Notes under the pieces: generated by a model
Told to the model about the DNA's origin: nothing
Database searches by the model: none
Seen by the model: the letters and a program-made list of their open reading frames with translations, nothing else
Assembly (NCBI GenBank): GCA_002104985.1
Contig: MCGO01000066.1
Span: forward strand, 62,001 to 126,000
DNA: 64,000 nt
Direction: 5' to 3'
Source: Rhizoclosmatium globosum
Taxonomy: Eukaryota > Chytridiomycota > Chytridiomycetes > Chytridiales > Chytriomycetaceae
Shown here: piece by piece, positions 1-12,346 of the stretch
Position numbering within the stretch: the stretch's first letter is position 1
How the letters are laid out: each line of letters starts with the position of its first letter
Position numbers and translations under genes: made by a program

Positions 1-3000
1 CAACTCCTTGCTTCAAGATTGTGCGTCTGGGTGTTGGTGGTTCTGGTGGTATTGTTGGGTTGGTGCGTCAGAGCTGGGTTGGTGCGTCAGAGCTGCGTTG
101 GTGCGTCAGCGTCAGAGACGTCTTGGTGGGCTGGATGGGTTCCTCTGCAAGCTATGGTTTCCAGGGCCTAAGGCAATGCAACGAGCAAAGTCGCATTGGT
201 CCCATACAGCCGAGTTTTCAACTCCTTGCTTCAAGATTGTGCGTCTGGGTGTTGGTGGTTCTGGTGGTATTGATGGGTTGGTGCGTCAGTGTTGGGTTGG
301 TGCGTCAGCGTCAGAGACGTCTTGGTGGGCTGGATGGGCTCCTCTGCAAGCTATGGTTTCCAGGGCCTAAGGCAATGCAACGAGCAAAGTCGCATTGGTC
401 CCATACAGCCGAGTTTTCAACTCCTTGCTTCAAGATTGTGCGTCTGGGTGTTGGTGGTTCTGGTGGTATTGATGGGTTGGTGCGTCAGTGTTGGGTTGGT
501 GCGTCAGCGTCAGAGACGTCTTGGTGGGCTGGATGGGTTCCTCTGCAAGCTATGGTTTCCAGGGCCTAAGGCAATGCAACGAGCAAAGTCGCATTGGTCC
601 CATACAGCCGAGTTTTCAACTCCTTGCTTCAAGATTGTGCGTCTGGGTGTTGGTGGTTCTGGTGGTATTGATGGGTTGGTGCGTCAGTGTTGGGTTGGTG
701 CGTCAGCGTCAGAGACGTCTTGGTGGGCTGGATGGGTTCCTCTGCAAGCTATGGTTTCCAGGGCCTAAGGCAATACAACGAGCAAAGTCGCATTGGTCCC
801 ATACAGCCGAGTTTTCAACTCCTTGCTTCAAGATTGTGCGTCTGGGTGTTGGTGGTTCTGGTGGTATTGTTGGGTTGGTGCGTCAGAGCTGGGTTGGTGC
901 GTCAGTGTTGGGTTGGTGCGTCAGCGTCAGAGACGTCTTGGTGGGCTGGATGGGCTCCTCTGCAAGCTATGGTTTCCAGGGCCTAAGGCAATGCAACGAG
1001 CAAAGTCGCATTGGTCCCATACAGCCGAGTTTTCAACTCCTTGCTTCAAGATTGTGCGTCTGGGTGTTGGTGGTTCTGGTGGTATTGATGGGTTGGTGCG
1101 TCAGTGTTGGGTTGGTGCGTCAGCGTCAGAGACGTCTTGGTGGGCTGGATGGGCTCCTCTGCAAGCTATGGTTTCCAGGGCCTAAGGCAATGCAACGAGC
1201 AAAGTCGCATTGGTCCCATACAGCCGAGTTTTCAACTCCTTGCTTCAAGATTGTGCGTCTGGGTGTTGGTGGTTCTGGTGGTATTGATGGGTTGGTGCGT
1301 CAGTGTTGGGTTGGTGCGTCAGCGTCAGAGACGTCTTGGTGGGCTGGATGGGTTCCTCTGCAAGCTATGGTTTCCAGGGCCTAAGGCAATGCAACGAGCA
1401 AAGTCGCATTGGTCCCATACAGCCGAGTTTTCAACTCCTTGCTTCAAGATTGTGCGTCTGGGTGTTGGTGGTTCTGGTGGTATTGATGGGTTGGTGCGTC
1501 AGTGTTGGGTTGGTGCGTCAGCGTCAGAGACGTCTTGGTGGGCTGGATGGGTTCCTCTGCAAGCTATGGTTTCCAGGGCCTAAGGCAATGCAACGAGCAA
1601 AGTCGCATTGGTCCCATACAGCCGAGTTTTCAACTCCTTGCTTCAAGATTGTGCGTCTGGGTGTTGGTGGTTCTGGTGGTATTGTTGGGTTGGTGCGTCA
1701 GAGCTGGGTTGGTGCGTCAGAGCTGGGTTGGTGCGTCAGTGTTGGGTTGGTGCGTCAGCGTCAGAGACGTCTTGGTGGGCTGGATGGGTTCCTCTGCAAG
1801 CTATGGTTTCCAGGGCCTAAGGCAATGCAACGAGCAAAGTCGCATTGGTCCCATACAGCCGAGTTTTCAACTCCTTGCTTCAAGATTGTGCGTCTGGGTG
1901 TTGGTGGTTCTGGTGGTATTGATGGGTTGGTGCGTCAGTGTTGGGTTGGTGCGTCAGCGTCAGAGACGTCTTGGTGGGCTGGATGGGCTCCTCTGCAAGC
2001 TATGGTTTCCAGGGCCTAAGGCAATGCAACGAGCAAAGTCGCATTGGTCCCATACAGCCGAGTTTTCAACTCCTTGCTTCAAGATTGTGCGTCTGGGTGT
2101 TGGTGGTTCTGGTGGTATTGATGGGTTGGTGCGTCAGTGTTGGGTTGGTGCGTCAGCGTCAGAGACGTCTTGGTGGGCTGGATGGGTTCCTCTGCAAGCT
2201 ATGGTTTCCAGGGCCTAAGGCAATGCAACGAGCAAAGTCGCATTGGTCCCATACAGCCGAGTTTTCAACTCCTTGCTTCAAGATTGTGCGTCTGGGTGTT
2301 GGTGGTTCTGGTGGTATTGATGGGTTGGTGCGTCAGTGTTGGGTTGGTGCGTCAGCGTCAGAGACGTCTTGGTGGGCTGGATGGGTTCCTCTGCAAGCTA
2401 TGGTTTCCAGGGCCTAAGGCAATGCAACGAGCAAAGTCGCATTGGTCCCATACAGCCGAGTTTTCAACTCCTTGCTTCAAGATTGTGCGTCTGGGTGTTG
2501 GTGGTTCTGGTGGTATTGTTGGGTTGGTGCGTCAGAGCTGGGTTGGTGCGTCAGAGCTGGGTTGGTGCGTCAGTGTTGGGTTGGTGCGTCAGCGTCAGAG
2601 ACGTCTTGGTGGGCTGGATGGGTTCCTCTGCAAGCTATGGTTTCCAGGGCCTAAGGCAATGCAACGAGCAAAGTCGCATTGGTCCCATACAGCCGAGTTT
2701 TCAACTCCTTGCTTCAAGATTGTGCGTCTGGGTGTTGGTGGTTCTGGTGGTATTGTTGGGTTGGTGCGTCAGAGCTGGGTTGGTGCGTCAGTGTTGGGTT
2801 GGTGTGTCAGTGTTGGGTTGGTGCGTCAGCGTCAGAGACATCTTGGTGGGCTGGATGGGTTCCTCTGCAAGCTATGGTTTCCAGGGCCTAAGGCAATGCA
2901 ACGAGCAAAGTCGCATTGGTCCCATACAGCCGAGTTTTCAACTCCTTGCTTCAAGATTGTGCGTCTGGGTGTTGGTGGTTCTGGTGGTATTGATGGGTTG

Positions 3001-4540
3001 GTGCGTCAGCGTCAGAGACGTCTTGGTGGGCTGGATGGGTTCCTCTGCAAGCTATGGTTTCCAGGGCCTAAGGCAATGCAACGAGCAAAGTCGCATTGGT
3101 CCCATACAGCCGAGTTTTCAACTCCTTGCTTCAAGATTGTGCGTCTGGGTGTTGGTGGTTCTGGTGGTATTGATGGGTTGGTGCGTCAGTGTTGGGTTGG
3201 TGCGTCAGCGTCAGAGACGTCTTGGTGGGCTGGATGGGTTCCTCTGCAAGCTATGGTTTCCAGGGCCTAAGGCAATGCAACGAGCAAAGTCGCATTGGTC
3301 CCATACAGCCGAGTTTTCAACTCCTTGCTTCAAGATTGTGCGTCTGGGTGTTGGTGGTTCTGGTGGTATTGTTGGGTTGGTGCGTCAGAGCTGGGTTGGT
3401 GCGTCAGAGCTGGGTTGGTGCGTCAGTGTTGGGTTGGTGCGTCAGCGTCAGAGACGTCTTGGTGGGCTGGATGGGTTCCTCTGCAAGCTATGGTTTCCAG
3501 GGCCTAAGGCAATGCAACGAGCAAAGTCGCATTGGTCCCATACAGCCGAGTTTTCAACTCCTTGCTTCAAGATTGTGCGTCTGGGTGTTGGTGGTTCTGG
3601 TGGTATTGTTGGGTTGGTGCGTCAGAGCTGGGTTGGTGCGTCAGTGTTGGGTTGGTGCGTCAGTGTTGGGTTGGTGCGTCAGCGTCAGAGACATCTTGGT
3701 GGGCTGGATGGGTTCCTCTGCAAGCTATGGTTTCTAGGGCCTAAGGCAATGCAACGAGCAAAGTCGCATTGGTCCCATACAGCCGAGTTTTCAACTCCTT
3801 GCTTCAAGATTGTGTGTCTGGGTGTTGGTGGTTCTGGTGGTATTGATGGGTTGGTGCGTCAGCGTCAGAGACGTCTTGGTGGGCTGGATGGGTTCCTCTG
3901 CAAGCTATGGTTTCCAGGGCCTAAGGCAATGCAACGAGCAAAGTCGCATTGGTCCCATACAGCCGAGTTTTCAACTCCTTGCTTCAAGATTGTGTGTCTG
4001 GGTGTTGGTGGTTCTGGTGGTATTGATGGGTTGGTGCGTCAGCGTCAGAGACGTCTTGGTGGGCTGGATGGGTTCCTCTGCAAGCTATGGTTTCCAGGGC
4101 CTAAGGCAATGCAACGAGCAAAGTCGCATTGGTCCCATACAGCCGAGTTTTCAACTCCTTGCTTCAAGATTGTGTGTCTGGGTGTTGGTGGTTCTGGTGG
4201 TATTGATGGGTTGGTGCGTCAGTGTTGGGTTGGTGCGTCAGCGTCAGAGACGTCTTGGTGGGCTGGATGGGTTCCTCTGCAAGCTATGGTTTCCAGCGCC
4301 TAAGGCAATGCAACGAGCAAAGTCGCATTGGTCCCATACAGCTGAGTTTTCAACTCCTTGCTTCAAGATTGTGCGTCTGGGTGTTGGTGGTTCTGGTAGT
4401 ATTGTTGGGTTGGTGCGTCAGAGCTGGGTTGGTGTGTCAGTGTTGGGTTGGTGCGTCAGCGTCAGAGACGTCTTGGTGGGCTGGATGGGTTCCTCTGCAA
4501 GCTATGGTTTCCAGGGCCTAAGGCAATGCAACAAGTGGTG
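1..4540. repeat. Satellite array, about 199-bp unit with 19-bp subrepeats
   Basis: About 22 head-to-tail units run from the window edge to near 4540. The landmark GGGCCTAAGGC recurs with TAA ending at 171, 370, 569, 768, 986, 1185, 1384, 1583, 1820, 2019, 2218, 2417, 2654, 2891, 3071, 3270, 3507, 3744, 3924, 4104, 4303 and 4521. Unit length is 180, 199, 218 or 237 bp because each unit carries one to four copies of a 19-bp subrepeat (GGGTTGGTGCGTCAGTGTT, or AGCT at its end). The plus strand is strongly GT-rich. Few stop codons fall in the unit, so long open frames (up to 655 codons at 2336-4303) cross the array, but they follow repeat phase and look non-coding. The array is cut by the window start. 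Confidence 0.97.
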
Positions 4541-4720
4541 GTTCTGGTAGTTGTCTTGGCCGTAGTCTGATAATGACAGCTAAGTGTCTTTTCCTTCAAT
4601 AAGCAGGTACATTGAAAAGTTAAAAACAATGAGCATGAGTTATAGTTGTCAATAACATTGCAAAAAGATGTTGAAAAGGTGCTTATGAAATAAGAATCAG
4701 AAACTGTGTGATTAATTGAT

Positions 4721-5974
4721 TCAAACTTCCAGCATTGTTCCGAGTGATAATAATCGCTCCTCAACCTTTTTAAGCGCAGCCATGCCTATATGGACAAAAC
4801 ATCAGTTAACCTTAACCTATGCCTAACCTAAAAGATTCTCACCTTCCACAACCTCTGCAAACCCCTTTTCCAACCCGCTCCGAATTGATTTAATTGCACC
4901 ATTCAGCTCCACAACTGCTTCAACCGCCTCCCCACGCAACATTGCCATCGGATTCTTGTCGCCCACAAAAATGCTTGGAAACGCTAATTGAGCCTTCAAA
5001 GCCTCGTTTTCCGCTTGTAACTTTGCCAACGCGTCATTCATGTCTTCAGCTTCCTGCTCCATTCGTATGCTCCCTGATTCCAGAAAAGGTGATGCTGGCA
5101 ATGAATCGACAACTCGATTCAGTCTCAGATCGTCCTGTTCACTCAAATCCATTCCGTAATCGTCAAACAAGTCGTCATCCAGAATTCTCTCTTCTTGTTT
5201 CCCTTCAAGACCATGATCCTCCAACTCATCTTCTGCTGTACGACCCGGCAATCCAGCCATTGTCTCCTCGTCATCCACGTACTCGTTCATTGACTCGCAT
5301 AGATTCTTTTCCACGCCGCCAACATTGTTGACAAAGCCTTGGTCGTGATCATCCCTGTCGCCCAGAACACTGCCGCCGTCATCAACATTCCAGTCACACG
5401 TGTCATCGAATCCTGGACTCAACGCTCGCCGCCGCCGCTTACGACAACTAGAGACAGGCGTTGCAAAGTATTCCTGGCCTCCAAGTGGACTTCCAACATC
5501 AGACACTTCTGCTGTCAGTGCTGGGCTGCGTCCCACGGACGTTGACGAGACAGACTCGTATTCTTGCATTGGAGGGTGGACAGCGGACTGACCTTTTGTG
5601 GGTGTTGGATGCGCGGCTGAACTGGGAGGAGGAGACGCGATGATGTGTGGCGAGGGAGTGTATCCTGAGTCGTGGCATTCGATGTCGTTCGAGTTATTGA
5701 GAGAGTGCGAGTGTGAGTGGAAGTGAGAGTTTGAGTGAGTTTGAGGAGGAGTGAAAAGCGAGTCTTCTGCGATTCGGTTGAAGTGTTCGATTGTTTCTTG
5801 CGTTGGAAGGATGTTGAATGACGCGTCTCTGGGACTGGTTGAAAGGGGTTCGTAGGAGGGAGTATCAATGATTGGTCTTTGGCTGTCGTTATTGTTGCTA
5901 AAGTAGTAGTGATGGTGGTGGTGGTGTTGGTGCGTGTGGTGGTGATGGTGGATGTGCGCTGGTGGTTCGGACAT
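4721..5974 (-). CDS. Unrecognised His-rich, acidic, C-terminal coiled-coil protein
   Basis: I do not recognise the family. The model has two exons (5974-4843 and 4785-4721) joined over a 57-nt intron (GTGAGA...TATAG); splicing replaces an early stop with a helical C terminus and gives about 398 residues. Visible features are a His-rich N terminus (residues 8-22), a low-complexity Ser/Pro/Thr stretch with a second His/Ser run near 80-95, a basic SCRKRRRRALSPGF patch that could be a nuclear localisation signal, an acidic Asp/Glu-rich centre, and a heptad-like segment near 315-335 (MEQEAEDMNDALAKLQ). A nuclear regulator is possible, but no DNA-binding domain is visible. It is transcribed divergently from the sensor gene at 6139. 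Confidence 0.7.
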
Positions 5975-6138
5975 TTTGTTGGTTTAACAAGAATTAATGA
6001 GAGAATCTGATCTTACTGTTCGATATTTTCAATTAGTAACACATTGTTGCGACTTCATTGTTCTTAAAGACGTGGACAAAGAATGGGTTTAGAGTCGACA
6101 AGACCATTGTGTTTAGACCACAAAGAAAGTTGCCAAGA
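5975..6138. promoter_or_regulatory. Short divergent intergenic region
   Basis: These 164 bp separate the start codons of the His-rich gene (-) and the membrane sensor (+), so both promoters must lie here or overlap the 5' ends. If the sensor instead starts at the in-frame ATG at 6058, the gap falls to about 83 bp. I see no clear core promoter motif. Confidence 0.35.
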
Positions 6139-7865
6139 ATGACTGAAGTCGATACCAAATCAACACTTAGCACCACAGCTTCCATGGCCGCGAAAGCAAA
6201 AGCTATCAGACGTCCCAGATTCTTTGTCTTGATGCTTTTGATCCTCGCCATCAGTACAATTACCGTAGGAGTCCTTGGATGGTACAGTGGAAGTCCCTTC
6301 CAACTGAACCTTAAACGAAATTTGATACAGGCAATTGACCTTCAACTCTGCGAAAGAAAATATTGAGAGTCTGGTTTCGGACATGGAGGCTTTAGTGTCC
6401 AACCAAATCTCGTCGTTCATTGGAAACCAAGCCAATTTGTTGCAGCGCATCACTGCAACACAATCTCATAATTTTGCGGTTTGTTTCATATATTATATAG
6501 AAGTTTCGTGTTGCTTATGACAGTGTGCAGGCTGGAAGATGGAGTGTATCAACTCCGCAAAGACAAAATGAAACGCTGAAGGCTATGCTCACAGTTTTAA
6601 ACGATTTCAACCAAAATACTGTCGACACGTATTACTATGACTACCCAGACGGGAAAATGTTTGGATACTTCAACTTGCCTGACCATCCAGGTCAATTATT
6701 CATGGTGAGTATTCAACGTCCAAGTAACCTCATTTACTAAAGTAAACTTCAGTGGACCCAAGAAAACCACACGCTATACACATGGCTCACCGACGCCAAC
6801 GGAAACAAACAAGGAACACCCATCTCCTCAGTTTCCCATGACAGGACTTTGGGAAACATCATTTACCTACAAGCAGGAGCCGCGATCAAGTACATGAACG
6901 GGTATAGCAAGTTCCTAGATCCTTACGTTTGGCAAGGCGCTATCTACAAGAGTTCAATCAACGTTGCCGTCAATTCAGCCACAGGTGAAATCGCAGTTTT
7001 TGGAAACGACTGGACAATGTCGTTTTTGTCGAGCCAATTGAATCAAGTTCTAGCTACGATACCGTATCCCATGTTGGTTGGGATGCTTGACGCTACAACA
7101 GGGTCTGTCGTCGCAACAAGTGCAAACGTATCGCTTATATCTCAAGACCAAACTTCCATTTTGCCTGTGAACCAAATCAATGATCCCTTTTTTCAAGACT
7201 TGACTGGATATCTGAATGGTGCCTATTATGCTCCAAACAATAACCTGACTCAGCAGCTTCCACAGCTAGTGAATGTTCTCACTAAAAGCTACGCTGGATC
7301 CCAAATGTTTGTGAGCCGGAAGGTAAACGGTGCAAACTGGCGGCTTTCTTTGAACACAGTCAAGTTTGGTGATCAAGTCTACATTTTCGCCATTTACTTG
7401 GACGTGGATGCTGTGGAATCTACAGTGAATGAAGTTTCCGCAAGAACGGGTTACATCATGATTGGAATTATTGCTGCATTCCTCATGATCGGCACAGTCT
7501 TTACACTCACTCTTTCCCGACAACTGGACCTTGTTTCCCGTCAAATCCATTTACTCAAAAACCTCAAGTTTCAGGAGGTTTTAGATAAAGATACCGGTGT
7601 GAAGGGAAGATCGTTCATTTATGAACTGGCGTTCTTGCAAGAAGTGTTTCACGAGATGGTTGTCGTGTTTGCAAACACAATCAAGACGAGTCATTCTTTG
7701 CAGAGCCATGCTACTACAACACAGAGCAGACATGTTGGGCAAAGCAGAAATGGTACTCAACAACAATCAAGTATCGCACGTCCAGAACCTTCGCATGTTT
7801 CGGTGGGAATAGTGAAGGCTGGAAGCAACGGTAATTTGAATGGATCTGGCACGGATGGAAAGTGA
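6139..7865 (+). CDS. Two-pass membrane sensor with Cache-like extracellular domain
   Basis: Four exons (6139-6281, 6331-6478, 6531-6704, 6753-7865) give 525 residues with continuous frame. A basic N terminus leads into TM1 (about 28-48). A roughly 340-residue extracytosolic domain follows, with several N-glycosylation motifs and the alternating aromatic/hydrophobic pattern of double-Cache ligand sensors. TM2 is at about 388-410, and a cytosolic tail of about 115 residues starts with a helical, HAMP-like stretch (RQLDLVSRQIHLLK) and ends in low complexity. No cyclase, kinase or response-regulator domain follows, so the protein is a sensor without a recognisable output. The Cache assignment is inferred from architecture, not alignment. 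An in-frame ATG at 6058 would add 27 residues. GPN1 starts 73 bp downstream on the same strand. Confidence 0.75.
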
Positions 7866-7938
7866 TATTCTCTTCTTTATCTCTTTTTCGGTTTCTTTTC
7901 ATTTCTTTTGTTTTTTCCAAGCAACACACACCAAACAA

Positions 7939-9282
7939 ATGGACACGTACTCTTCTCTTGAGAATGCAGCGCTTCCAATTCCTCCTTCATCGGCGAAACA
8001 ATCTTCAGCGAATCCAGGCGATAAGCAGCCTGCAGTTATCCTGTGCATTGGGTTAGTTTGTTGGTGGAAGAGAGGGTAAATCAAATCAAACTGACTGGGT
8101 CCTTTCCAACAGAATGGCCGGAAGTGGAAAGAGTACATTCATGCAAGTAAGTATACAATGTCGGTTTCATAAGAGACAAAGGGCTAACGATTGCACAGCG
8201 TCTCACATCTTCCATCCACTCAGCCAAAAAGACTCCCTACGTTGTGAACCTTGATCCCGCAGTTGGAAAGCTTCCCTTCGGCTGCAACATTGACATCCAA
8301 GATGTGGTCAACTACAAACAGGTCATGAAGCAGTACGGCTTGGGTCCAAACGGAGGCATCATCACTTCCCTCAACCTCTTCACCACAAAGTTTGACCAAG
8401 TTCTCGATTTGATTAGTAAACGAAGCAAGGACCTTGAGTACGTCTTCCCTCTATTGTCCCCACTCCCATCCAAAAACACTAACAACCACACGTTATCAGT
8501 TATGTCGTCTTTGACACACCTGGCCAAATCGAAATCTTCACCTGGTCCGCATCTGGCCAAATCATCACAGACACGCTCGCCTCCATGCACCCAACAGTCC
8601 TCGCCTACGTCATCGACACCCCTCGTTCAACCAGCCCTGCCACATTCGTCTCAAACATGATGTACGCCCTCTCTATCCTCTACAAAACAAAACTCCCCAT
8701 GATCCTCGTATTCAACAAGTGCGACGTGGTCGATGCCGGCTTCGCAAAGGAATGGATGACGGACTTTGAAAGCTTCCAAGCTGCTGTGAGAGAGGACGAG
8801 GATTCTGGGTACATGAGCAGTCTCGTTGGGTCCATGGGTCTCGTTCTTGAAGAGTTTTATAACGCGTTGAAGGTTGTTTCGGTTTCGGCGGTCACGGGGC
8901 AAGGCATGGATGAGTTTTTCGTTGCAGTGGATGAGGCTGTGAAGGAATATCACACGGATTATAGACCGGCGATGGAGAAGAAGTTGTTGGACAAGAAGGA
9001 GGCGTTGAAAAAGTCGAGAGATGAGAATTTGGCGAAGCTGATGAATGATATGGCTGTGGATGGAGGAGGTAAGGAAGTGAAGAGTGGAAAAAAGGCGGAC
9101 GAAGATGACTTTTATGCAGATGATGGTGCTGGTGAGTGTCAATAGTTCCGATGCAATCTTTCCTGTACTGACACACTGTTTCAGACGAAGACGAAGAACT
9201 CAACATGCGCTTTGAAGACCGTAGCACCAATTCACGAGCAGAAGATGAATCCTTCCAACGATTTATCAGATCGCAGAAATAA
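7939..9282 (+). CDS. GPN1: GPN-loop GTPase 1 (RNA polymerase II import/assembly factor)
   Basis: Five exons (7939-8051, 8113-8146, 8199-8437, 8500-9131, 9185-9282) encode 371 residues, the usual GPN1/Npa3 length. Visible motifs are the P-loop GMAGSGKST (38-46), the family-defining GLGPNGG loop (Gly-Pro-Asn at about 98-100), switch/G3 DTPGQIE (about 134-140), and G4 NKCD (about 201-204). The C terminus is a Lys/Glu-rich helix followed by an acidic tail. GPN1 homologues act with GPN2/GPN3 in cytoplasmic assembly and nuclear import of RNA polymerase II. The first ATG after the upstream stop gives a short Ser/Pro N-terminal extension. The gene is convergent with the RRM gene, 119 bp from its stop. 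Confidence 0.95.
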
Positions 9283-9401
9283 AACTGTTTAATCATTCTT
9301 TTACTGACGACCCAACTTCACAACCTATAAACCCATAAATGCTGCTATAAAAGAAATCAAAACCAGCGCGATAGAGCTTTTATTGGTTAAAATTAACCCT
9401 C

Positions 9402-10925
9402 TTAATAATCAACACCTCCAGTTGCATCAAAGTGAACATCAATCTCTTTTCCATTCACTTTAAACTTGTTGAAGATTTCTTTCAAAATAATAAGTCACAA
9501 CATACTAATATGAATTCGAAAACTACATACCAATAGCCAAAAGGCCAGCGTCCCATCCTTTGATTTTAACCAACGCAAACCCCAAGGACCTCCCTTGGTC
9601 ACTTCCAGGAATGAGACAGTTTTGTACTTCCCCTGCCTTTGACAGCAGAGTAAGCAATTGTTGTGAGTTCATACTCTTTGGCAAGCCACCCACATATAAG
9701 TGGCATGACTGAAGTTTGTCAGTGGTTGATTTGAACTCGTGTTTGATTCTCTTGTATTGAATAAATTTAGAAAGTTGGAACATTGATTGCAAGACTCACG
9801 TGGCTTTCCTTGATTGATAAGATTCTTGCTGTCTCGTTTAATCGACTGACAATTTCTTGTGCTCTGACGGCAACCTCATTCTCAGCTTTCTCAAAGCGTT
9901 CTTCACAGGCTCTCAAAGCGTCAACTGTTTCTTCTATTCTGATGCGACTCTTTTCCAACTCTTCCTCCAAAGATTTTGAACGTATCTTTTCTGTTCTCAA
10001 CTCATCCATTAGGTCTTGGATATGGTAGTCGTCCAGTGTTTCTTGGAACTTTGTACGGACACCTTCAAAGTCAAATGTCTGTCCAATAATTATGTTAAGA
10101 AGAATTTTCAAAGAGGTGTGTACCTGTGTTCCAACAGACACACTATTCATGTTCTAAATTTGGTTGCTTGTGTCAGACATGGGAAACGTGTGTATACAAG
10201 CATACAAGAAAAATTCCTACCTTTTCAAACAACTCAATGGATGACGAAGTAGCGGAAGAAGCAGAAGAAGTAGTAGAGTAGATGGTGGATGAGGAGCCAG
10301 ACGAGAAAGGTAGCGTTGAGGTGGACGTCCCAGAGTTCTATATTTATGGACTATCATCAGTTTGTTTCCCACAAAGTGCAAACTTACCACTCGAAGCTTT
10401 ATATCGATATGGTAGTCCATCCAAACGAAGCCGTTGTAGCGTGCTGCAGGGTTGTGTGAACGTGAACCCTTCTCCAAACCACCCAAAACACATACCAATC
10501 GCATTCTCAGCTTCTACTAAAGTCTGCATAACGACTGTTCCCTTTCTCACGAGGCGCCCTTTGTTGTCTGATGCAACGAATGCACGGACAACGCGACCAG
10601 CTGTCTGAAACAAATCAAAAAGATCCTGTTTCGTGGCAAGCGGGGAAAGGTTCTTCAAATCCAAGGTGGCTAGAAACAATCTTTAATCTCAGGAACAACG
10701 TGACAAGGCTCACCATTCTCGGTATTGGCTGCGTTCTGTGGTTCCTCGGTGGCGGAGTGTTTCTAAACAGAGCAAGAGTTAGAATGCACGCAATCGCACG
10801 CGAAGGAATAAGAGTTAGAAAAGGAGTCAAATCATTAACGAAGCGAATTAAACGTTGCTCACTTGGCTGTTCATGTTGTGCGAAAATCGGAGACGCTTTT
10901 CTTTCTTCGCAATTTGCTTCCCCAT
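9402..10925 (-). CDS. Two-RRM RNA-binding protein with central coiled coil
   Basis: Nine small exons (10925-10863, 10762-10714, 10669-10496, 10443-10388, 10337-10221, 10153-10124, 10078-9800, 9708-9531, 9478-9402) keep frame throughout and give about 340 residues. An N-terminal RRM (beta1 ATLDLKNLS, last strand YNGFVWMDYHIDIKL) is followed by a Ser/Thr-rich linker, a long Glu/Lys/Arg coiled coil (LMDELRTEKIRSKSLEEELE onward) and a second RRM (CHLYVGGLPKSMNSQQLL ... RSLGFALVKI ... FKVNGKEIDVHF). It probably binds RNA; target and pathway are unknown. The spacing of two RRMs around a coiled region resembles some Mei2-like or CPEB-like proteins only loosely. Its RRMs are not obviously close to those of the Q-rich family at 24-33 kb. 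Confidence 0.85.
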
Positions 10926-11419
10926 CCAAGACGGTTAATCACGGTTAGAATAAACTTAACTTCATGAGTGCTGAAAAGAAAACACACACAAGACGAATCA
11001 GAGTTAGGTCTATTTATTTGTTGTTTTTGCTTTGAAGCGGAACTTCAAAACAGTAATGATTGTCAGCAAAATCCTCCAACAAACATCCCTCAGTCGCTAC
11101 AGGGGCTCAGCTCAACCCATCCTCTATGATAATGATATACCGTTGAAGATACGTATAGGCGACCGCATTCAAATCTTCGCAGCCTCGTTCTATCTCTTTG
11201 ATGCTAACACGCGAGTTAAACCAGAACTATTGACCGCGAGCCTTCCAAAGCCCCATGTCACATCAAAAATCCAAACCATGTACAATGTACACGCGTTTTG
11301 TGGTACGTTGATTAATTATCGTGTGTGAGGGAAGTGGTTTAAGATGTGATTCTAAACAACCAAGCAACATCAGATTTGTCGCCGTATGCATACAAGGCGA
11401 ACTTCCTTCTACTTTGACT
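10926..11419. other. Intergenic, no supported gene
   Basis: This stretch lies upstream of the two-RRM gene. A 98-codon plus-strand open frame at 11032-11328 lacks an early ATG, a recognisable domain or matching splice sites, so I do not call it. Otherwise nothing is visible before the satellite array. Confidence 0.5.
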
Positions 11420-12236
11420 CCTCTATTATGGTTCTTGGCTTCTTTATTTGGGATCTCGATGGACTGGGGCGGTACAACGCAAGTGCGTGTAGTCATACCT
11501 ATGGCGATGTCCTTTGATTGGCAGAGTCGTGTTGGTACCTCCACAGTTGGGATAGCGTCCCCATGCATGAGATTCCCTGTTCTATTCCCTTATATTCTTT
11601 TTTCCTTTCTATTTTGGTTACTCGATGGACTGGGGCGGTACAACGCAAGTGCGTGTAGTCATACCTATGGCGATGTCCTTTGATTGGCAGAGTCGTGTTG
11701 TTTACCTCCACAGTTGGGATAGCGTCCCCTAGCATGAGATTCCCCTTTATATTCCCTTATATTCTTTTTTCCTTCTATATTGGTTTCTCGATGGACTGGG
11801 GCGGTACAACGCAAGTGCGTGTAGTCATACCTATGGCGATGTCCTTTGATTGGCAGAGTCGTGTTGTTTACCTCCACAGTTGGGATAGCGTCCCCTAGCA
11901 TGAGATTCCCCTTTATATTCCCTTATATTCTTTTTTCCTTCTATATTGGTTTCTCGATGGACTGGGGCGGTACAACGCAAGTGCGTGTAGTCATACCTAT
12001 GGCGATGTCCTTTGATTGGCAGAGTCGTGTTGTTTACCTCCACAGTTGGGATAGCGTCCCCTAGCATGAGATTCCCCTTTATATTCCCTTATATTCTTTT
12101 TTCCTTCTATATTGGTTTCTCGATGGACTGGGGCGGTACAACGCAAGTGCGTGTAGTCATACCTATGGCGATGTCCTTTGATTGGCAGAGTCGTGTTGTT
12201 TACCTCCACAGTTGGGATAGCGTCCCCATGCATAAG
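11420..12236. repeat. 166-bp tandem repeat, about five copies
   Basis: The landmark TCGATGGACTGGGGCGG recurs near 11455, 11622, 11788, 11954 and 12120, a period of 166 bp with very high identity between the inner copies. Each unit contains CCTATGGCGATG, GGCAGAGTCGTGTTG and CCACAGTTGGGATAGCGTCC, which match the core of the other satellites in this window. The 72- to 78-codon open frames that recur every 166 bp on both strands are repeat artefacts. The array lies 110 bp beyond the LYS2 stop codon. Confidence 0.95.
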
Positions 12237-12346
12237 ATTCTGAATTCAATAAAATTACGTATCAAACACATGACTCAATCACATAAACAGTACTTCAGCT
12301 TCTATTACTGAACGAACAAAACAATGAGAATAGGTGATAAACAAAA

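Noticed and set aside
2336..4303. 655-codon open frame across the first satellite array
   Set aside because: It follows repeat units whose lengths are not multiples of three, reads through the same DNA in several frames, has no domain, and similar frames start at every unit.
1..4540. CRISPR array
   Set aside because: The repeats are long, abut each other without unique spacers and lie in a eukaryotic genome.
4541..4720. Continuation of the satellite or a small gene after the first array
   Set aside because: Repeat similarity ends abruptly near 4540, and the rest is the 3' flank of the minus-strand gene ending at 4721.
11032..11328. 98-codon plus-strand frame upstream of the 166-bp array
   Set aside because: It has no early ATG (begins with TTG), no domain, no paralogue and no splice support.
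11499..12311. Repeated 72-99 codon frames on both strands
   Set aside because: They recur every 166 bp and are simple products of the tandem repeat.
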